NCBI GenBank assembly: GCA_002308955.1
Contig: DBWJ01000034.1
Location: forward strand, 1 to 9,515
Direction: 5' to 3'
Length of the DNA stretch: 9,515 bases
Origin: Lachnoclostridium sp. UBA1241
Lineage (GTDB): Bacteria; Bacillota; Clostridia; Lachnospirales; Lachnospiraceae
A model generated the notes under the pieces. It saw only the letters and a list, made by a program, of their open reading frames with translations. It was not told where the DNA came from and did not search any database. Positions within the stretch are counted from its first letter, which is position 1. Every line of letters begins with the position of its first letter. Made by a program: the position numbers and the translations under genes. Positions 1-7,370 of the stretch are shown piece after piece.

Positions 1-573
1 TACCAGGGACACGTGGGCCGCATCGCGGACCGCCTGCTTGCCGACGGTAAGATGAAAGAGATGATCATCGTTATGGGGAACGGCATGACACAGACCGACG
101 AGCAGCCCGGCGGCTTCCCGCGTTTCACATTTATCGATGTGCTTCTGAAGGACTTCATCCCTTATGTGGAATCCCATTATAACGTATATACCGACAAATG
201 GCATCGCGCGATGGCGGGTCTTTCGATGGGCAGCATGCAGACGAGCATCACGACGCTGACGAATCCCGATCTGTTCGGCTATGCAGGCCTCTTCAGCGGA
301 TTCCTTCGCATGCCGTTCGGAGCTCCCGGACAGGAGATTCCGCAGCCGCATCTTGAGATCCTGAAGGATCCCGATAAGTTCAATAAGGAATTCAAGGTGT
401 TCTACCGCGCGATGGGTACCGAAGACCAGTACTTCAACGCATTTGACGGCGACGACAAGTTCCTTGAGGGCAAAGGCCTCAACATGATCCGTGAGACTTA
501 TCCGGGCGGACATGACTGGACGGTTTGGAGACGCTGCATCCACAGCTTCCTGCCGAAGATTTTTCAGGACTGA
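1..573 (+). CDS. CE1 / feruloyl-esterase-like alpha/beta hydrolase, 3' part
   Basis: The reading frame is open from the first base, so the start and N-terminal half lie outside the window; 190 residues remain before the TGA at 571-573. The visible part is the C-terminal half of an alpha/beta-hydrolase esterase of the CE1 type (the family of XynZ-type feruloyl esterases and acetyl-xylan esterases). The nucleophile elbow is GLSMGS, with the Ser codon at 223-225. The likely acid is the Asp of MGTEDQY (codon 424-426), and the likely catalytic His is in GGHDWTVW (codon 511-513), so the triad looks complete. Upstream of the elbow, the segments KMKEMIIVMGNG and DFIPYVESHYNVYTD are typical of the family. 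Family members release ferulate or acetyl groups from plant cell-wall xylan and are often secreted, but a signal peptide or carbohydrate-binding module cannot be judged here. Other CE1-like esterases, such as Fes/IroE-like or mycolyltransferase-like enzymes, remain possible. A GC-rich hairpin follows the stop codon. Confidence 0.85.
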   Translation, partial: YQGHVGRIADRLLADGKMKEMIIVMGNGMTQTDEQPGGFPRFTFIDVLLKDFIPYVESHYNVYTDKWHRAMAGLSMGSMQTSITTLTNPDLFGYAGLFSGFLRMPFGAPGQEIPQPHLEILKDPDKFNKEFKVFYRAMGTEDQYFNAFDGDDKFLEGKGLNMIRETYPGGHDWTVWRRCIHSFLPKIFQD

Positions 574-590
574 TTTAACGTGATTTGACG

Positions 591-617
591 GAGTGCCGCC
601 CTGCCCGGGCGGCACTC
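591..617 (+). terminator. GC-rich hairpin after the esterase gene, weak T-tract
   Basis: The stretch 591-601 pairs perfectly with 607-617, giving an 11-bp stem with a 5-base loop (TGCCC). It starts 17 bp after the esterase stop codon, where a terminator is expected. The sequence after the stem is TTACAAAC rather than a run of T, so as an intrinsic terminator it is imperfect. It may terminate weakly or protect the 3' end of the esterase mRNA. Confidence 0.55.
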
Positions 618-663
618 TTACAAACGGATAAATGATGAAATGACAGACAATTCGGGGGATGAA

Positions 664-2451
664 ATGATTATGAAGAAGCTGATTGCTGTTTTGCTGCTTG
701 CGGTCCTTGCGGCAGGGATAATCGGAAACTGTACGAAAGCAAATCAAAATCCGGAAACGGAAGTTGTAAAGAAGAGTATTGTAATTGATTTGAGTAACGG
801 CTATTGTGTTGTTCCCAGCAATGTGGAGGACTATTTAAAGGAGGCCGGTGTTGCATTTTCCGTGTCGGAAACGAGTGGCAGTGCGATGTTTGATATCGAT
901 GGGGACGGAGTATATGACATGAGTATCACGCCGTGGAGTCCCTTCCGTTATCCATCAGGGCTTAAGGCGGTTGCTACACCTTGTCCCGGGGAAAGCGGCG
1001 GCAAGACACTTACGGTGAAACCGAGAGGGACAACCTGGATGACCAATGACGGGTATCAGGTTATAGACGTTACGGAAATAACGATAACAACCGGGGAAAA
1101 GCGGACAATTAATGAAGAGTATTCCGTTTCGGTTACAGGCGGATATGCCATCCGCTATGTTTCGGGAGAAGATCAGTGGATTCCGGAAAAGGTTACGAAA
1201 GCAGCTCCCGGTGAAAGAGTGTATCTCATCACTGAGGCTCCGTCGGGGCAGTATTTGAAGAAGTGGAACTCGAATATCATCCGCTTTTTGGAGGAATTTC
1301 CGGGGGAAACCAAGATTACATCATATTGGTTTGTTATGCCGGCAGCGGATGTTTCTTTCACCGCCGATTACGGAACGCAGGTACCGGCAACTTTGGAACC
1401 GGGTGATGATATATACTATGGGGGAGACGTATCAACTCCGGGTTCATGCTTTATGCAGTCAATTCTGAATGCCGAATGGTATGACGATATGGGATTATAT
1501 GATCTGGACGGAGATGGGACGGATGATATCAATGTGTCTTCGCTGTGGTCCGGATATACGATTCATCCATGCCCGCTGGGAAGTGTAAGCACCTATACGG
1601 CAGAGGGAGCAAACGATGGCCCTTATTGGCCGGTGACAGCGGAAATCAACAGCGGCCGGTATGAAATCACCTCGGACTACATTTTAACCATGAGCATTTC
1701 ACCGAAGAATACCGCGCTTTTAATGAAATCAATTGAGGAGTGGAAGGTTGCAGGGAAATCCGGGGTATACGACCTGGATAAGGACGGAAGCGATGATTTC
1801 TGCATAAACGGGTATGTATTTCTACCGACTTGCAGTTTCATAGGAAGTTCAGTGACAATTCCAGCTTCAACGGAAGGAATTCATCATGAAATCCGCTTCG
1901 TTTGTGATGAGCCTTCAAAGCGGCATCATTCCGTAACTGTGATTACGGAGAATGAAGGGAACATTCGGCTGAGTTATTCAGGTGATTTGGAATACGGGGA
2001 AGCATATGGCTCCGGGTCTTTTTGGGAAGAAAACCGGACAGTGTTTTTGATTCCTGAGGAAGGATATAGGATAAAATCCGTTAAATCCGATGAAGTAAAA
2101 ATCGAAAAGGATAGTCGGAATTATTATTTCTTTATGCCATCAAGAGATGTCACGCTGCGCGTACAATTCTACTCGGAGGAGCCGGACGAACCGACCTTGA
2201 CGCCGACTGTAACGCCGACTTTGACGCCGACTCCGACTGCGGAACCGAAATCCAATGTTACAGCAACACCGGATATTACCGAAACACCGACTGTCGCCCC
2301 GACCGTGAGGGAGGAGAGGGGGAGAGACTCTCTCGAAAAGAAGAATTCCGACAGCATGATATGGTTGTGGTTTTGCATCGGGATTGAATTGCTTGTTGCA
2401 ACTGTCGCAGGAATCATTATGATTGCGAAAAGAAAAAAGAATACCGATTAG
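664..2451 (+). CDS. Modular surface protein: DxDxDG loops, InlB B-repeat-like domains, Pro/Thr stalk, C-terminal membrane anchor
   Basis: I chose the ATG at 664 because GGGGGA (654-659) sits 4-5 bases upstream; ATGs at 640 and 670 are in frame but have poorer spacing. From 664 the protein has 595 residues. Residues 1-22 form a signal sequence (MIMKKLIAVLLLA...) ending IIGN-C23, which resembles a lipobox but has an unusual Asn before the Cys. Three modules carry acidic loops of the Ca-binding kind: DIDGDGVYD (about 77-85), DLDGDGTDD (280-288) and DLDKDGSDD (370-378). Two domains resemble InlB B-repeats, at about 152-237 (YSVSVTGGYA...VTKAAPGERVYL...FVMPAADVSFTADY) and 421-503 (SVTVITENEG...FFMPSRDVTLRVQF). 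A Pro/Thr-rich stalk (about 507-548) leads to a membrane helix (about 565-588) and the tail AKRKKNTD; there is no LPXTG motif. The layout implies an exposed protein held on the outer face of the membrane, perhaps for adhesion or glycan binding. No enzyme motif was seen. The gene looks more AT-rich than the exporter genes. It is flanked by hairpins on both sides, so it is probably monocistronic. Confidence 0.8.
   Translation: MIMKKLIAVLLLAVLAAGIIGNCTKANQNPETEVVKKSIVIDLSNGYCVVPSNVEDYLKEAGVAFSVSETSGSAMFDIDGDGVYDMSITPWSPFRYPSGLKAVATPCPGESGGKTLTVKPRGTTWMTNDGYQVIDVTEITITTGEKRTINEEYSVSVTGGYAIRYVSGEDQWIPEKVTKAAPGERVYLITEAPSGQYLKKWNSNIIRFLEEFPGETKITSYWFVMPAADVSFTADYGTQVPATLEPGDDIYYGGDVSTPGSCFMQSILNAEWYDDMGLYDLDGDGTDDINVSSLWSGYTIHPCPLGSVSTYTAEGANDGPYWPVTAEINSGRYEITSDYILTMSISPKNTALLMKSIEEWKVAGKSGVYDLDKDGSDDFCINGYVFLPTCSFIGSSVTIPASTEGIHHEIRFVCDEPSKRHHSVTVITENEGNIRLSYSGDLEYGEAYGSGSFWEENRTVFLIPEEGYRIKSVKSDEVKIEKDSRNYYFFMPSRDVTLRVQFYSEEPDEPTLTPTVTPTLTPTPTAEPKSNVTATPDITETPTVAPTVREERGRDSLEKKNSDSMIWLWFCIGIELLVATVAGIIMIAKRKKNTD
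2197..2232 (+). repeat. 12-bp tandem repeat coding the Thr-Pro stalk
   Basis: Three 12-base units stand in tandem: TTGACGCCGACT, GTAACGCCGACT and TTGACGCCGACT, followed by a partial unit CCGACT. They code for the (L/V)TPT repeats of the stalk in the surface protein. Such units can gain or lose copies by slippage, in whole codons, so stalk length may vary between strains. Confidence 0.85.
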
Positions 2452-2460
2452 GATCATATC

Positions 2461-2499
2461 AATTGCCGTATGACTTTATGGTCATACGGCAATTTTTTT
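2461..2499 (+). terminator. Strong intrinsic terminator after the surface-protein gene
   Basis: A perfect 14-bp stem (2461-2474 with 2481-2494) encloses the 6-base loop TTTATG and runs into a stretch of seven T (2493-2499). It begins 9 bp after the TAG stop codon. This separates the surface-protein gene from the efflux operon. Confidence 0.95.
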
Positions 2500-2573
2500 G
2501 TCTTGCAATCCAACCAAAGGTAGAAAATCGGCATTTTGTATCTTTTGAATTTAACTTATATTTGCATTTCGCA

Positions 2574-2583
2574 TTGTACACAA
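2574..2583. promoter_or_regulatory. Candidate operator: palindrome TTGT-AC-ACAA on the -35 box
   Basis: TTGT (2574-2577) and ACAA (2580-2583) are inverted repeats around AC. The site coincides with the -35 hexamer, and another TTGT follows at 2591-2594 within the spacer. XRE-family regulators commonly bind short palindromes of this kind at their own promoters, so it may be the autoregulatory site of the regulator encoded just downstream. The palindrome is short, so it could be chance. Confidence 0.35.
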
Positions 2584-2602
2584 CCGATAATTGTGATATG
2601 AT
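2574..2602 (+). promoter_or_regulatory. Extended -10 promoter of the regulator/exporter operon
   Basis: The -10 box TATGAT (2597-2602) is preceded by TG one base upstream (2594-2595), making an extended -10 element. A weak -35, TTGTAC (2574-2579), lies at the ideal 17-bp spacing. The predicted transcript starts near 2609, about 100 bases before the regulator gene. The weak -35 with a strong extended -10 fits a promoter held down by a repressor. Confidence 0.7.
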
Positions 2603-2630
2603 ACAGTCAAATCAACCGAGAGGTGATTTC

Positions 2631-2657
2631 GTGAAAACAGTATCAAAAATCAGTTAA
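2631..2657 (+). CDS. Possible 8-residue leader peptide (MKTVSKIS)
   Basis: A GTG codon at 2631 opens an 8-codon frame ending in TAA at 2655-2657. In front of it stands a very good ribosome binding site, GAGAGGTGAT (2618-2627), which matches the 16S anti-SD region over AGGTGAT at normal spacing. It lies about 22 bases inside the predicted transcript and 54 bases before the regulator start. It could be a leader peptide that couples translation to expression of the operon, or the remnant of a longer gene. A one-base shift at the stop codon would open a frame of about 28 more codons, but that stretch resembles nothing I know. The evidence is only the ribosome binding site and position. Confidence 0.35.
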   Translation: MKTVSKIS

Positions 2658-2711
2658 GATTCGGGATAAAGTCTATCAAGTTACGATGCAATCGGAAAGG
2701 AGAACAAAACA

Positions 2712-3602
2712 ATGTCATTTGCCACTACGTTACAGACATTAAGAAAAGAAGCGGGACTTACCCAGGAGCAGCTCGCGTCGAAGTTCGGCGTCAGCGCACA
2801 GGCGGTGTCCAAATGGGAGAACGGAAGCTTCCCGGAAGGGGACCTGATCCCGAAGATTGCCGACCAGTTCGGCGTGTCCATTGATTATCTGTATGGAAGA
2901 GATGAGAAGAAAGCTAGTCTGGAGCAGCAGGTTGTGCGGGGGTTAAATGCCATCTGGAAGGAGGAGAAAGACCATAAGGAAGCTACGAAGAAGTTTATGG
3001 AAAAGCTTCACCGGATTCTTTGGGCATTTCAGATTGCCGGCTGGTCGGAGAATCCCGACTATTTCGAACGTTCGCGCGTGCCCGACGAAAACGGAGAGTT
3101 AGACAGTGCGTTATTAAACGAGTTCGGTTACAGCTTTATGCGGCTTAATAAGAATCATGAATGGTATCTCTTTTTAAAACAACCGGAAGGCGAGGAAGGC
3201 TTTTTGAAATGGTTCGACGGAGCCGGCAAGATTGTTCCGATGATCAAGCTCCTTTCGGACCCGCAAAGCGTACGCGTACTTTTATACATGTACACGCTCA
3301 ACAATCATGAGTTTGCCGGAGCGGAGACGGTTTCTAAGGAAACCGGAATTCCGAAAGAAAAGGCCGAGGAAACGCTTAGGAAGCTGACTTCGGAAATCGG
3401 AGTGTGCAACCATCCTTTGTACCGCATCAGTATCGTGAAAGGCAACGGAAAGGAAGAGGCCGTATACGGAATCGATAAGACGCTGAGCGGGCTCCTGCTC
3501 GGAGTACTGGCACTTTTAGACACGTATTGTAATGCGGCTGATTCCTACAGTATGCATATGAACAACCGGGGAGAAAGCTGGATTCCCCGGTTGCCGGATT
3601 AA
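2712..3602 (+). CDS. XRE-family regulator with a second, winged-helix-like C-terminal domain
   Basis: The start is fixed by AAAGGAG (2696-2702), 9 bases before the ATG; the protein has 296 residues. Residues 5-60 are a classic XRE/HTH_3 domain: LRKEAGLTQEQLASKFGVS is the helix-turn-helix lead-in and AQAVSKWENG the recognition helix. A charged, probably helical linker follows (about 65-110). Residues about 175-225 (LLSDPQSVRVLLYMYTLNNHEFAGAETVSKETGIPKEKAEETLRKL, here listed by key parts: LSDPQSVRVLLYMY, AETVSKETGIPKEKAEE) resemble an ArsR-like winged helix, and about 236-256 could be its beta wing. The C-terminal end is hydrophobic (LLLGVLALL, 261-269). The gene is first in the operon, 28 bp before the first exporter gene, so it most likely controls the exporter and itself. 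Whether it represses or activates, and what ligand it senses, cannot be read from the sequence. Confidence 0.85.
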   Translation: MSFATTLQTLRKEAGLTQEQLASKFGVSAQAVSKWENGSFPEGDLIPKIADQFGVSIDYLYGRDEKKASLEQQVVRGLNAIWKEEKDHKEATKKFMEKLHRILWAFQIAGWSENPDYFERSRVPDENGELDSALLNEFGYSFMRLNKNHEWYLFLKQPEGEEGFLKWFDGAGKIVPMIKLLSDPQSVRVLLYMYTLNNHEFAGAETVSKETGIPKEKAEETLRKLTSEIGVCNHPLYRISIVKGNGKEEAVYGIDKTLSGLLLGVLALLDTYCNAADSYSMHMNNRGESWIPRLPD

Positions 3603-3620
3603 GAAATCATTAAGAAATCA
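3599..3620 (+). repeat. 11-bp perfect tandem repeat spanning the regulator stop codon
   Basis: TTAAGAAATCA occurs twice back to back (3599-3609 and 3610-3620). AGAAATCA appears a third time at 3624-3631, running into the next start codon. The first copy contains the regulator's TAA stop. The duplication sets the distance between the regulator stop and the ribosome binding site GGGAG (3621-3625) of the exporter gene, so copy-number change would alter the spacing but not the proteins. Confidence 0.8.
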
Positions 3621-3630
3621 GGGAGAAATC

Positions 3631-5496
3631 ATGAAGAAACGTAAGAAAGAGAATGAGGAACCGAAGAACCGCTACCATAAAGAGCATGGTCTCTGGTCTA
3701 ATGTGAAATATATATTTTCCAACATGGCGCGCATGGAGAGGAGACTGCCGTGGCTGATTCTTCTCGCTGCGGTTTCCACGGTGGCCATGCGGTATCTGTG
3801 GAACTTCATCGCGAAGTTTGTGCTGGATATGGTGACGAGGGAAGCGCCGGTCGAAGATTTGATCCGAATGATGGTATTTGTCTTCGTGACGCAGTGCGCC
3901 TCGACGATTCTCAAATCCTACACCGACAGCCAGATCTGGTGGCGCTACATCGCGGCCCGCCTTAAGATGATGGTCGAGAAGAACTACAAGGTTATGACGA
4001 TGAAGTTCGAATACCTTGAGGACACCGACGTCATGGACTGCTACCAGAAGGCCGGAAACGCCGTCGGAAACAACAGCGAAGGAGTCGAGGGCATGATGCA
4101 TCAGATTGAGTATTCCGTGACGACGCTGTTCGTCGTTATATTCGGCCTCGCCATCATGGGCACGATGAACGTATGGATCATGCTCGGCATGATTGTGCTC
4201 GCATTTGCCAATTTCTTCATCAAAAACCGGACGAACCGCTACACGAAGAAGACCATCTGGGACCCGCTCGCGACCTGGTGGCGCAAGCAGAGCTACATGG
4301 AGCATGTGACAACCGACTTCAGAAGCGCGAAGGACATCCGCGCCTTCGGTCTTAAGGACCGGCTTGTAAAGAAGATGCGGGAGCTCAATCAGACGCGAAT
4401 CGAAGCCGAACGTAAGAACCAGCTCCTTTGGTGGTACACCGGTCAGGCCGGCAACGTGCTTTGGTTTTTAAGCCAGTGCGCACTTTACGCATGGCTTGTG
4501 TACGCGGTCATCAAAAAGGGCATGACCATCGGTAACTTCACGTTGTATCTCGGTTCGGCCGGAACGTTTTTCTCGCAGATCATTTCGCTTTTTGACGGCA
4601 TGGTCGCGATGCTTGCGAGAAGCCGTGAAGTAGACGACTGGAGAAGCTTTCTCGAGATTGACGACGGAGCGGAAGAGGGACTCAAAGAGGTTCCGAAATA
4701 CGACCGTTACGAGTTTACGTTTGAGAATGTCAGCTTCCGTTATCCGAAGGCCGAGAAGTACGCGCTTAAGAACATGAACATCACGCTTAAGGCAGGTGAG
4801 CGGCTCGCTGTCGTCGGATTAAACGGTGCCGGCAAATCGACCTTCATCAAGCTTTTGTTAAGGCTTTACGAGCCGACCGAAGGCCGTATCCTCTTAAACG
4901 GCGTCGATATCCGCACATACAAGCGGAGCGAGTACTATAAGGTTTTCTCGCCGGTATTCCAGGACGTGAACATCTTCGCGTATCCGTTTGCGGAAAATGT
5001 GTCGATGGACACGAAGGAAGCAACGGACCGCGCAAGAGCGGAGAAGAGTCTTCGCGACGCCGGGCTTTCGGAGAAGCTTGACAGCCTTCCGAAGGGGATT
5101 GATACCGAACTGTTAAAGATTATCTTCGACGACGGTATCGACCTCTCGGGCGGCGAAAAGCAGAAGCTCGCGCTTGCAAGAGCGCTTTATAAGGACGCGC
5201 CGGTTGTCGTGCTCGACGAGCCGACCGCAGCGCTCGACGCGCTTGCCGAAGCTAAGCTTTATCAGGATTTCGACAAACTGATCGGCGGAAAGACCGCCGT
5301 CTATATCAGCCACCGGTTAAGCTCGACCGGCTTCTGCGACGCGGTCGCAATGTTTAAGGACGGCGAGATGGTCGAATACGGAACGCACGAAAGCCTGCTT
5401 GCGGCAGACGGCGCTTATGCCGAAATGTTCCGTGTTCAGGCGCAGTACTATGTGGAAGGAGGAGAAGAAGATGGCGAAGAAAGTAAAGAAGCGTAA
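3631..5496 (+). CDS. ABC exporter half-transporter 1 (membrane domain fused to ATPase)
   Basis: The ATG at 3631 follows GGGAG by 5 bases; 621 residues. This is a full-length ABCB/MsbA-type half-transporter. A basic, soluble N-terminus (MKKRKKENEE) leads to about six membrane helices, at roughly 40-66, 78-97, 161-178, 180-197, 273-294 and 300-325. The ATPase domain starts at about 360 and has all motifs: Walker A GLNGAGKST (396-404, Lys402), Q-loop Gln444 in VFQD, signature LSGGEKQ (505-511), Walker B VVVLDEP with Asp529 and catalytic Glu530, and switch His561 in ISHRLSS. It ends in an acidic tail, VEGGEEDGEESKEA. Half-transporters must dimerise; the next gene codes for a paralog with the same layout, so a heterodimeric exporter is likely. 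Family members export drugs, peptides or lipids; nothing here shows the substrate. No precursor-peptide gene or C39 peptidase domain was seen. Confidence 0.92.
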   Translation: MKKRKKENEEPKNRYHKEHGLWSNVKYIFSNMARMERRLPWLILLAAVSTVAMRYLWNFIAKFVLDMVTREAPVEDLIRMMVFVFVTQCASTILKSYTDSQIWWRYIAARLKMMVEKNYKVMTMKFEYLEDTDVMDCYQKAGNAVGNNSEGVEGMMHQIEYSVTTLFVVIFGLAIMGTMNVWIMLGMIVLAFANFFIKNRTNRYTKKTIWDPLATWWRKQSYMEHVTTDFRSAKDIRAFGLKDRLVKKMRELNQTRIEAERKNQLLWWYTGQAGNVLWFLSQCALYAWLVYAVIKKGMTIGNFTLYLGSAGTFFSQIISLFDGMVAMLARSREVDDWRSFLEIDDGAEEGLKEVPKYDRYEFTFENVSFRYPKAEKYALKNMNITLKAGERLAVVGLNGAGKSTFIKLLLRLYEPTEGRILLNGVDIRTYKRSEYYKVFSPVFQDVNIFAYPFAENVSMDTKEATDRARAEKSLRDAGLSEKLDSLPKGIDTELLKIIFDDGIDLSGGEKQKLALARALYKDAPVVVLDEPTAALDALAEAKLYQDFDKLIGGKTAVYISHRLSSTGFCDAVAMFKDGEMVEYGTHESLLAADGAYAEMFRVQAQYYVEGGEEDGEESKEA

Positions 5497-7360
5497 GAAA
5501 AGTGAACTCGAGCAGGCGCTCGGGAGCGAACAGAGCGCAACCGCCAGGGGAGTCACGAAGAAAACGTTAAAATATATGATCGCATTTGCCTTTCGGGAGA
5601 AGCCCTCACTGTTCCTGTTCTATGGGATCCGTTTCCTCGGAGATGTTCTCGGGCAGTTAAAGGTGTTGCTCCTGCCGAAGCTCCTCGTGGACGAGCTGAT
5701 GGCCGTCATCGGCGGCGCAGATGCGGACGCACATATCCGTAACATCGTGCTTTATGCAGGTATTACGGTTACCGCGGAGCTACTCTCATCCGTTCTCATC
5801 AATATCGCAGACTCCACGCGGAATGTTTATTCCCAGGTGTTCGACGCGCGGCTGTCGGAAATGCTTTCCGAAAAATCGATGGGCATGGATTTTTCGTATA
5901 CCGAGGACCCGAAGGTGCTTGATAAACAGAATCAGGCCAAGGAAGGAATCAGCTGGTACAGCGGCGGCGTGGTCTCGATTCTTGACCGGTTATACTATGT
6001 GGTTTATAACCTGTTACTCATGGCCGCATCGGTTACGGTAATCGCTCTGTATTGCCCGTTACTTCTGCCGATTCAGATTGTTTTGATGGGCGCGGTATGC
6101 TACTTCAATTACCGAAACCAGCTTATCAACACCGAGTTCTTCCTGAAACTCGCGAAATCAAACCGAATCTTCAGTTATGTTCTTTACGAGCTCGCCGAAT
6201 TCTGCTACGGCAAGGATATCCGCCTTTACGACAGCTCCGAGATGATGTGCGAAAAGGGCCGCTTTCTTGGCATGGAGCAAGTGAATCTGTGGGGAGAGCA
6301 GGCAAGAAGACAGCTTAAGAACACCGTCGGAAGCAACATCGCGAACGCACTCCGTGACGGCGTCAGCTACTTCTATATGGGCCTTCGGGTGCTCCGTAAG
6401 AAGATTACGGTCGGCGAATTCACGCTCTCTGTTTCGGCCGCGTCAAGCCTTTACCAGAGTCTTATGGGAATCGGCAGCAACATCCAGCAGGTTTCCGAAA
6501 AATGTAACTACGCTTACAAGTTCCTCGAATTCCTCGACTATCCGGATACGGCCGTTAAGGGCGACAAACCGGTCGGAATCGGTGAGCATACGATCGAATT
6601 CCGCGACGTGAGCTTCAAGTATCCGCGTGCGGAGGAGTTTACGCTTAAGCATGTGAACATCACCATCCGTCCGAACGAGCATCTTTCGGTTGTCGGGCTG
6701 AACGGCGCCGGTAAGACAACATTCATCAAGCTTTTGTGCAGGTTATATGACGTGACCGAGGGAGCTATCTATGTGGACGGCGTTGACATCCGCGAATACT
6801 CCGAAGAAGAGTACCGAAAGCTGTTTTCGGTGGTGTTCCAGGACTTCAGCATCTTCGCATTTTCCTTAAGGGAGAATATCGAGATGGGTAATGTCGACTA
6901 TGCTGCAGGCGATCCCGAAAAGCGTGACGAAAAGGTAAGGGAGACGCTTGAACTGTCCGGACTTTCGGAGGATGTATCGAAGCTTCCGAATGGGCTTGAT
7001 ACGACGTTATATAAGAGCTTCGACGAGAAGGGAACCGAGCTCTCCGGCGGACAGCGGCAGAAGACGGCCATCAGCCGTGCACTGTACCGGAACGCGCCGG
7101 TTGTCATCCTCGACGAGCCTACGGCGGCGCTTGACCCGATGGCGGAGTATGACATCTACCGCAAATTCGACACCCTTGTCGGAAACAAATCGGCAATCTA
7201 CATTTCGCACCGATTAAGCAGCTGTAAATTCTGTGACCGCATCGCCGTCTTCTCAGACGGAACGATTAAGGAATACGGCACGCATGACGAGCTCGTTGCG
7301 ATTCCTGACGGCATCTATGCCGAGATGTTCCACGCGCAGGCACAGTATTATGTGGCGTAG
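5471..7360 (+). CDS. ABC exporter half-transporter 2 (membrane domain fused to ATPase)
   Basis: I place the start at the ATG at 5471, since AAGGAGG (5456-5462) stands 8 bases before it; a longer in-frame start at 5399 would lie deep in the preceding gene and lacks such a site. The protein has 629 residues. A strongly basic start (MAKKVKKRKK) precedes membrane helices at roughly 45-75, 90-112, 172-194, 196-212 and 285-335. The ATPase domain begins at about 373: Walker A GLNGAGKTT (409-417, Lys415), VFQDFSIF Q-loop, signature LSGGQRQ (524-530), Walker B with Asp548 and catalytic Glu549, switch His580 in ISHRLSS. All ATP-site motifs look intact in both subunits, so neither site is obviously degenerate, as it often is in heterodimeric exporters. 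The gene overlaps its partner by 26 nt, which suggests translational coupling and balanced synthesis. The two C-termini are alike (YAEMF...QAQYYV), pointing to an old tandem duplication. Confidence 0.92.
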   Translation: MAKKVKKRKKSELEQALGSEQSATARGVTKKTLKYMIAFAFREKPSLFLFYGIRFLGDVLGQLKVLLLPKLLVDELMAVIGGADADAHIRNIVLYAGITVTAELLSSVLINIADSTRNVYSQVFDARLSEMLSEKSMGMDFSYTEDPKVLDKQNQAKEGISWYSGGVVSILDRLYYVVYNLLLMAASVTVIALYCPLLLPIQIVLMGAVCYFNYRNQLINTEFFLKLAKSNRIFSYVLYELAEFCYGKDIRLYDSSEMMCEKGRFLGMEQVNLWGEQARRQLKNTVGSNIANALRDGVSYFYMGLRVLRKKITVGEFTLSVSAASSLYQSLMGIGSNIQQVSEKCNYAYKFLEFLDYPDTAVKGDKPVGIGEHTIEFRDVSFKYPRAEEFTLKHVNITIRPNEHLSVVGLNGAGKTTFIKLLCRLYDVTEGAIYVDGVDIREYSEEEYRKLFSVVFQDFSIFAFSLRENIEMGNVDYAAGDPEKRDEKVRETLELSGLSEDVSKLPNGLDTTLYKSFDEKGTELSGGQRQKTAISRALYRNAPVVILDEPTAALDPMAEYDIYRKFDTLVGNKSAIYISHRLSSCKFCDRIAVFSDGTIKEYGTHDELVAIPDGIYAEMFHAQAQYYVA

Positions 7361-7370
7361 GTTTTCCCTT

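Noticed and set aside
640..663. Upstream ATG for the surface protein
   Set aside because: No ribosome binding site precedes it, and it would put eight polar and acidic residues before the signal sequence.
2197..2300. CRISPR-like or satellite array
   Set aside because: The short repeats are in frame and code for a Thr-Pro stalk; there are no spacers of regular length.
664..2451. Surface-protein gene as a recent horizontal insertion
   Set aside because: It looks more AT-rich than its neighbours, but no transposase, integrase, tRNA or direct flanking repeat is present; the difference alone does not show transfer.
2463..2630. Longer version of the small frame before the regulator
   Set aside because: It would begin inside the terminator hairpin and cross the promoter. 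Only the last eight codons from the GTG at 2631 have a ribosome binding site.
3610..4305. Long open frame on the - strand (231 codons)
   Set aside because: It lies fully antisense to the membrane domain of exporter 1, its His/Arg-rich composition is typical of a shadow frame, and it has no ribosome binding site or known domain.
5399..5470. Upstream start for exporter 2
   Set aside because: It would overlap exporter 1 by 98 nt and add a non-family N-terminus; the ATG at 5471 has AAGGAGG at good spacing.
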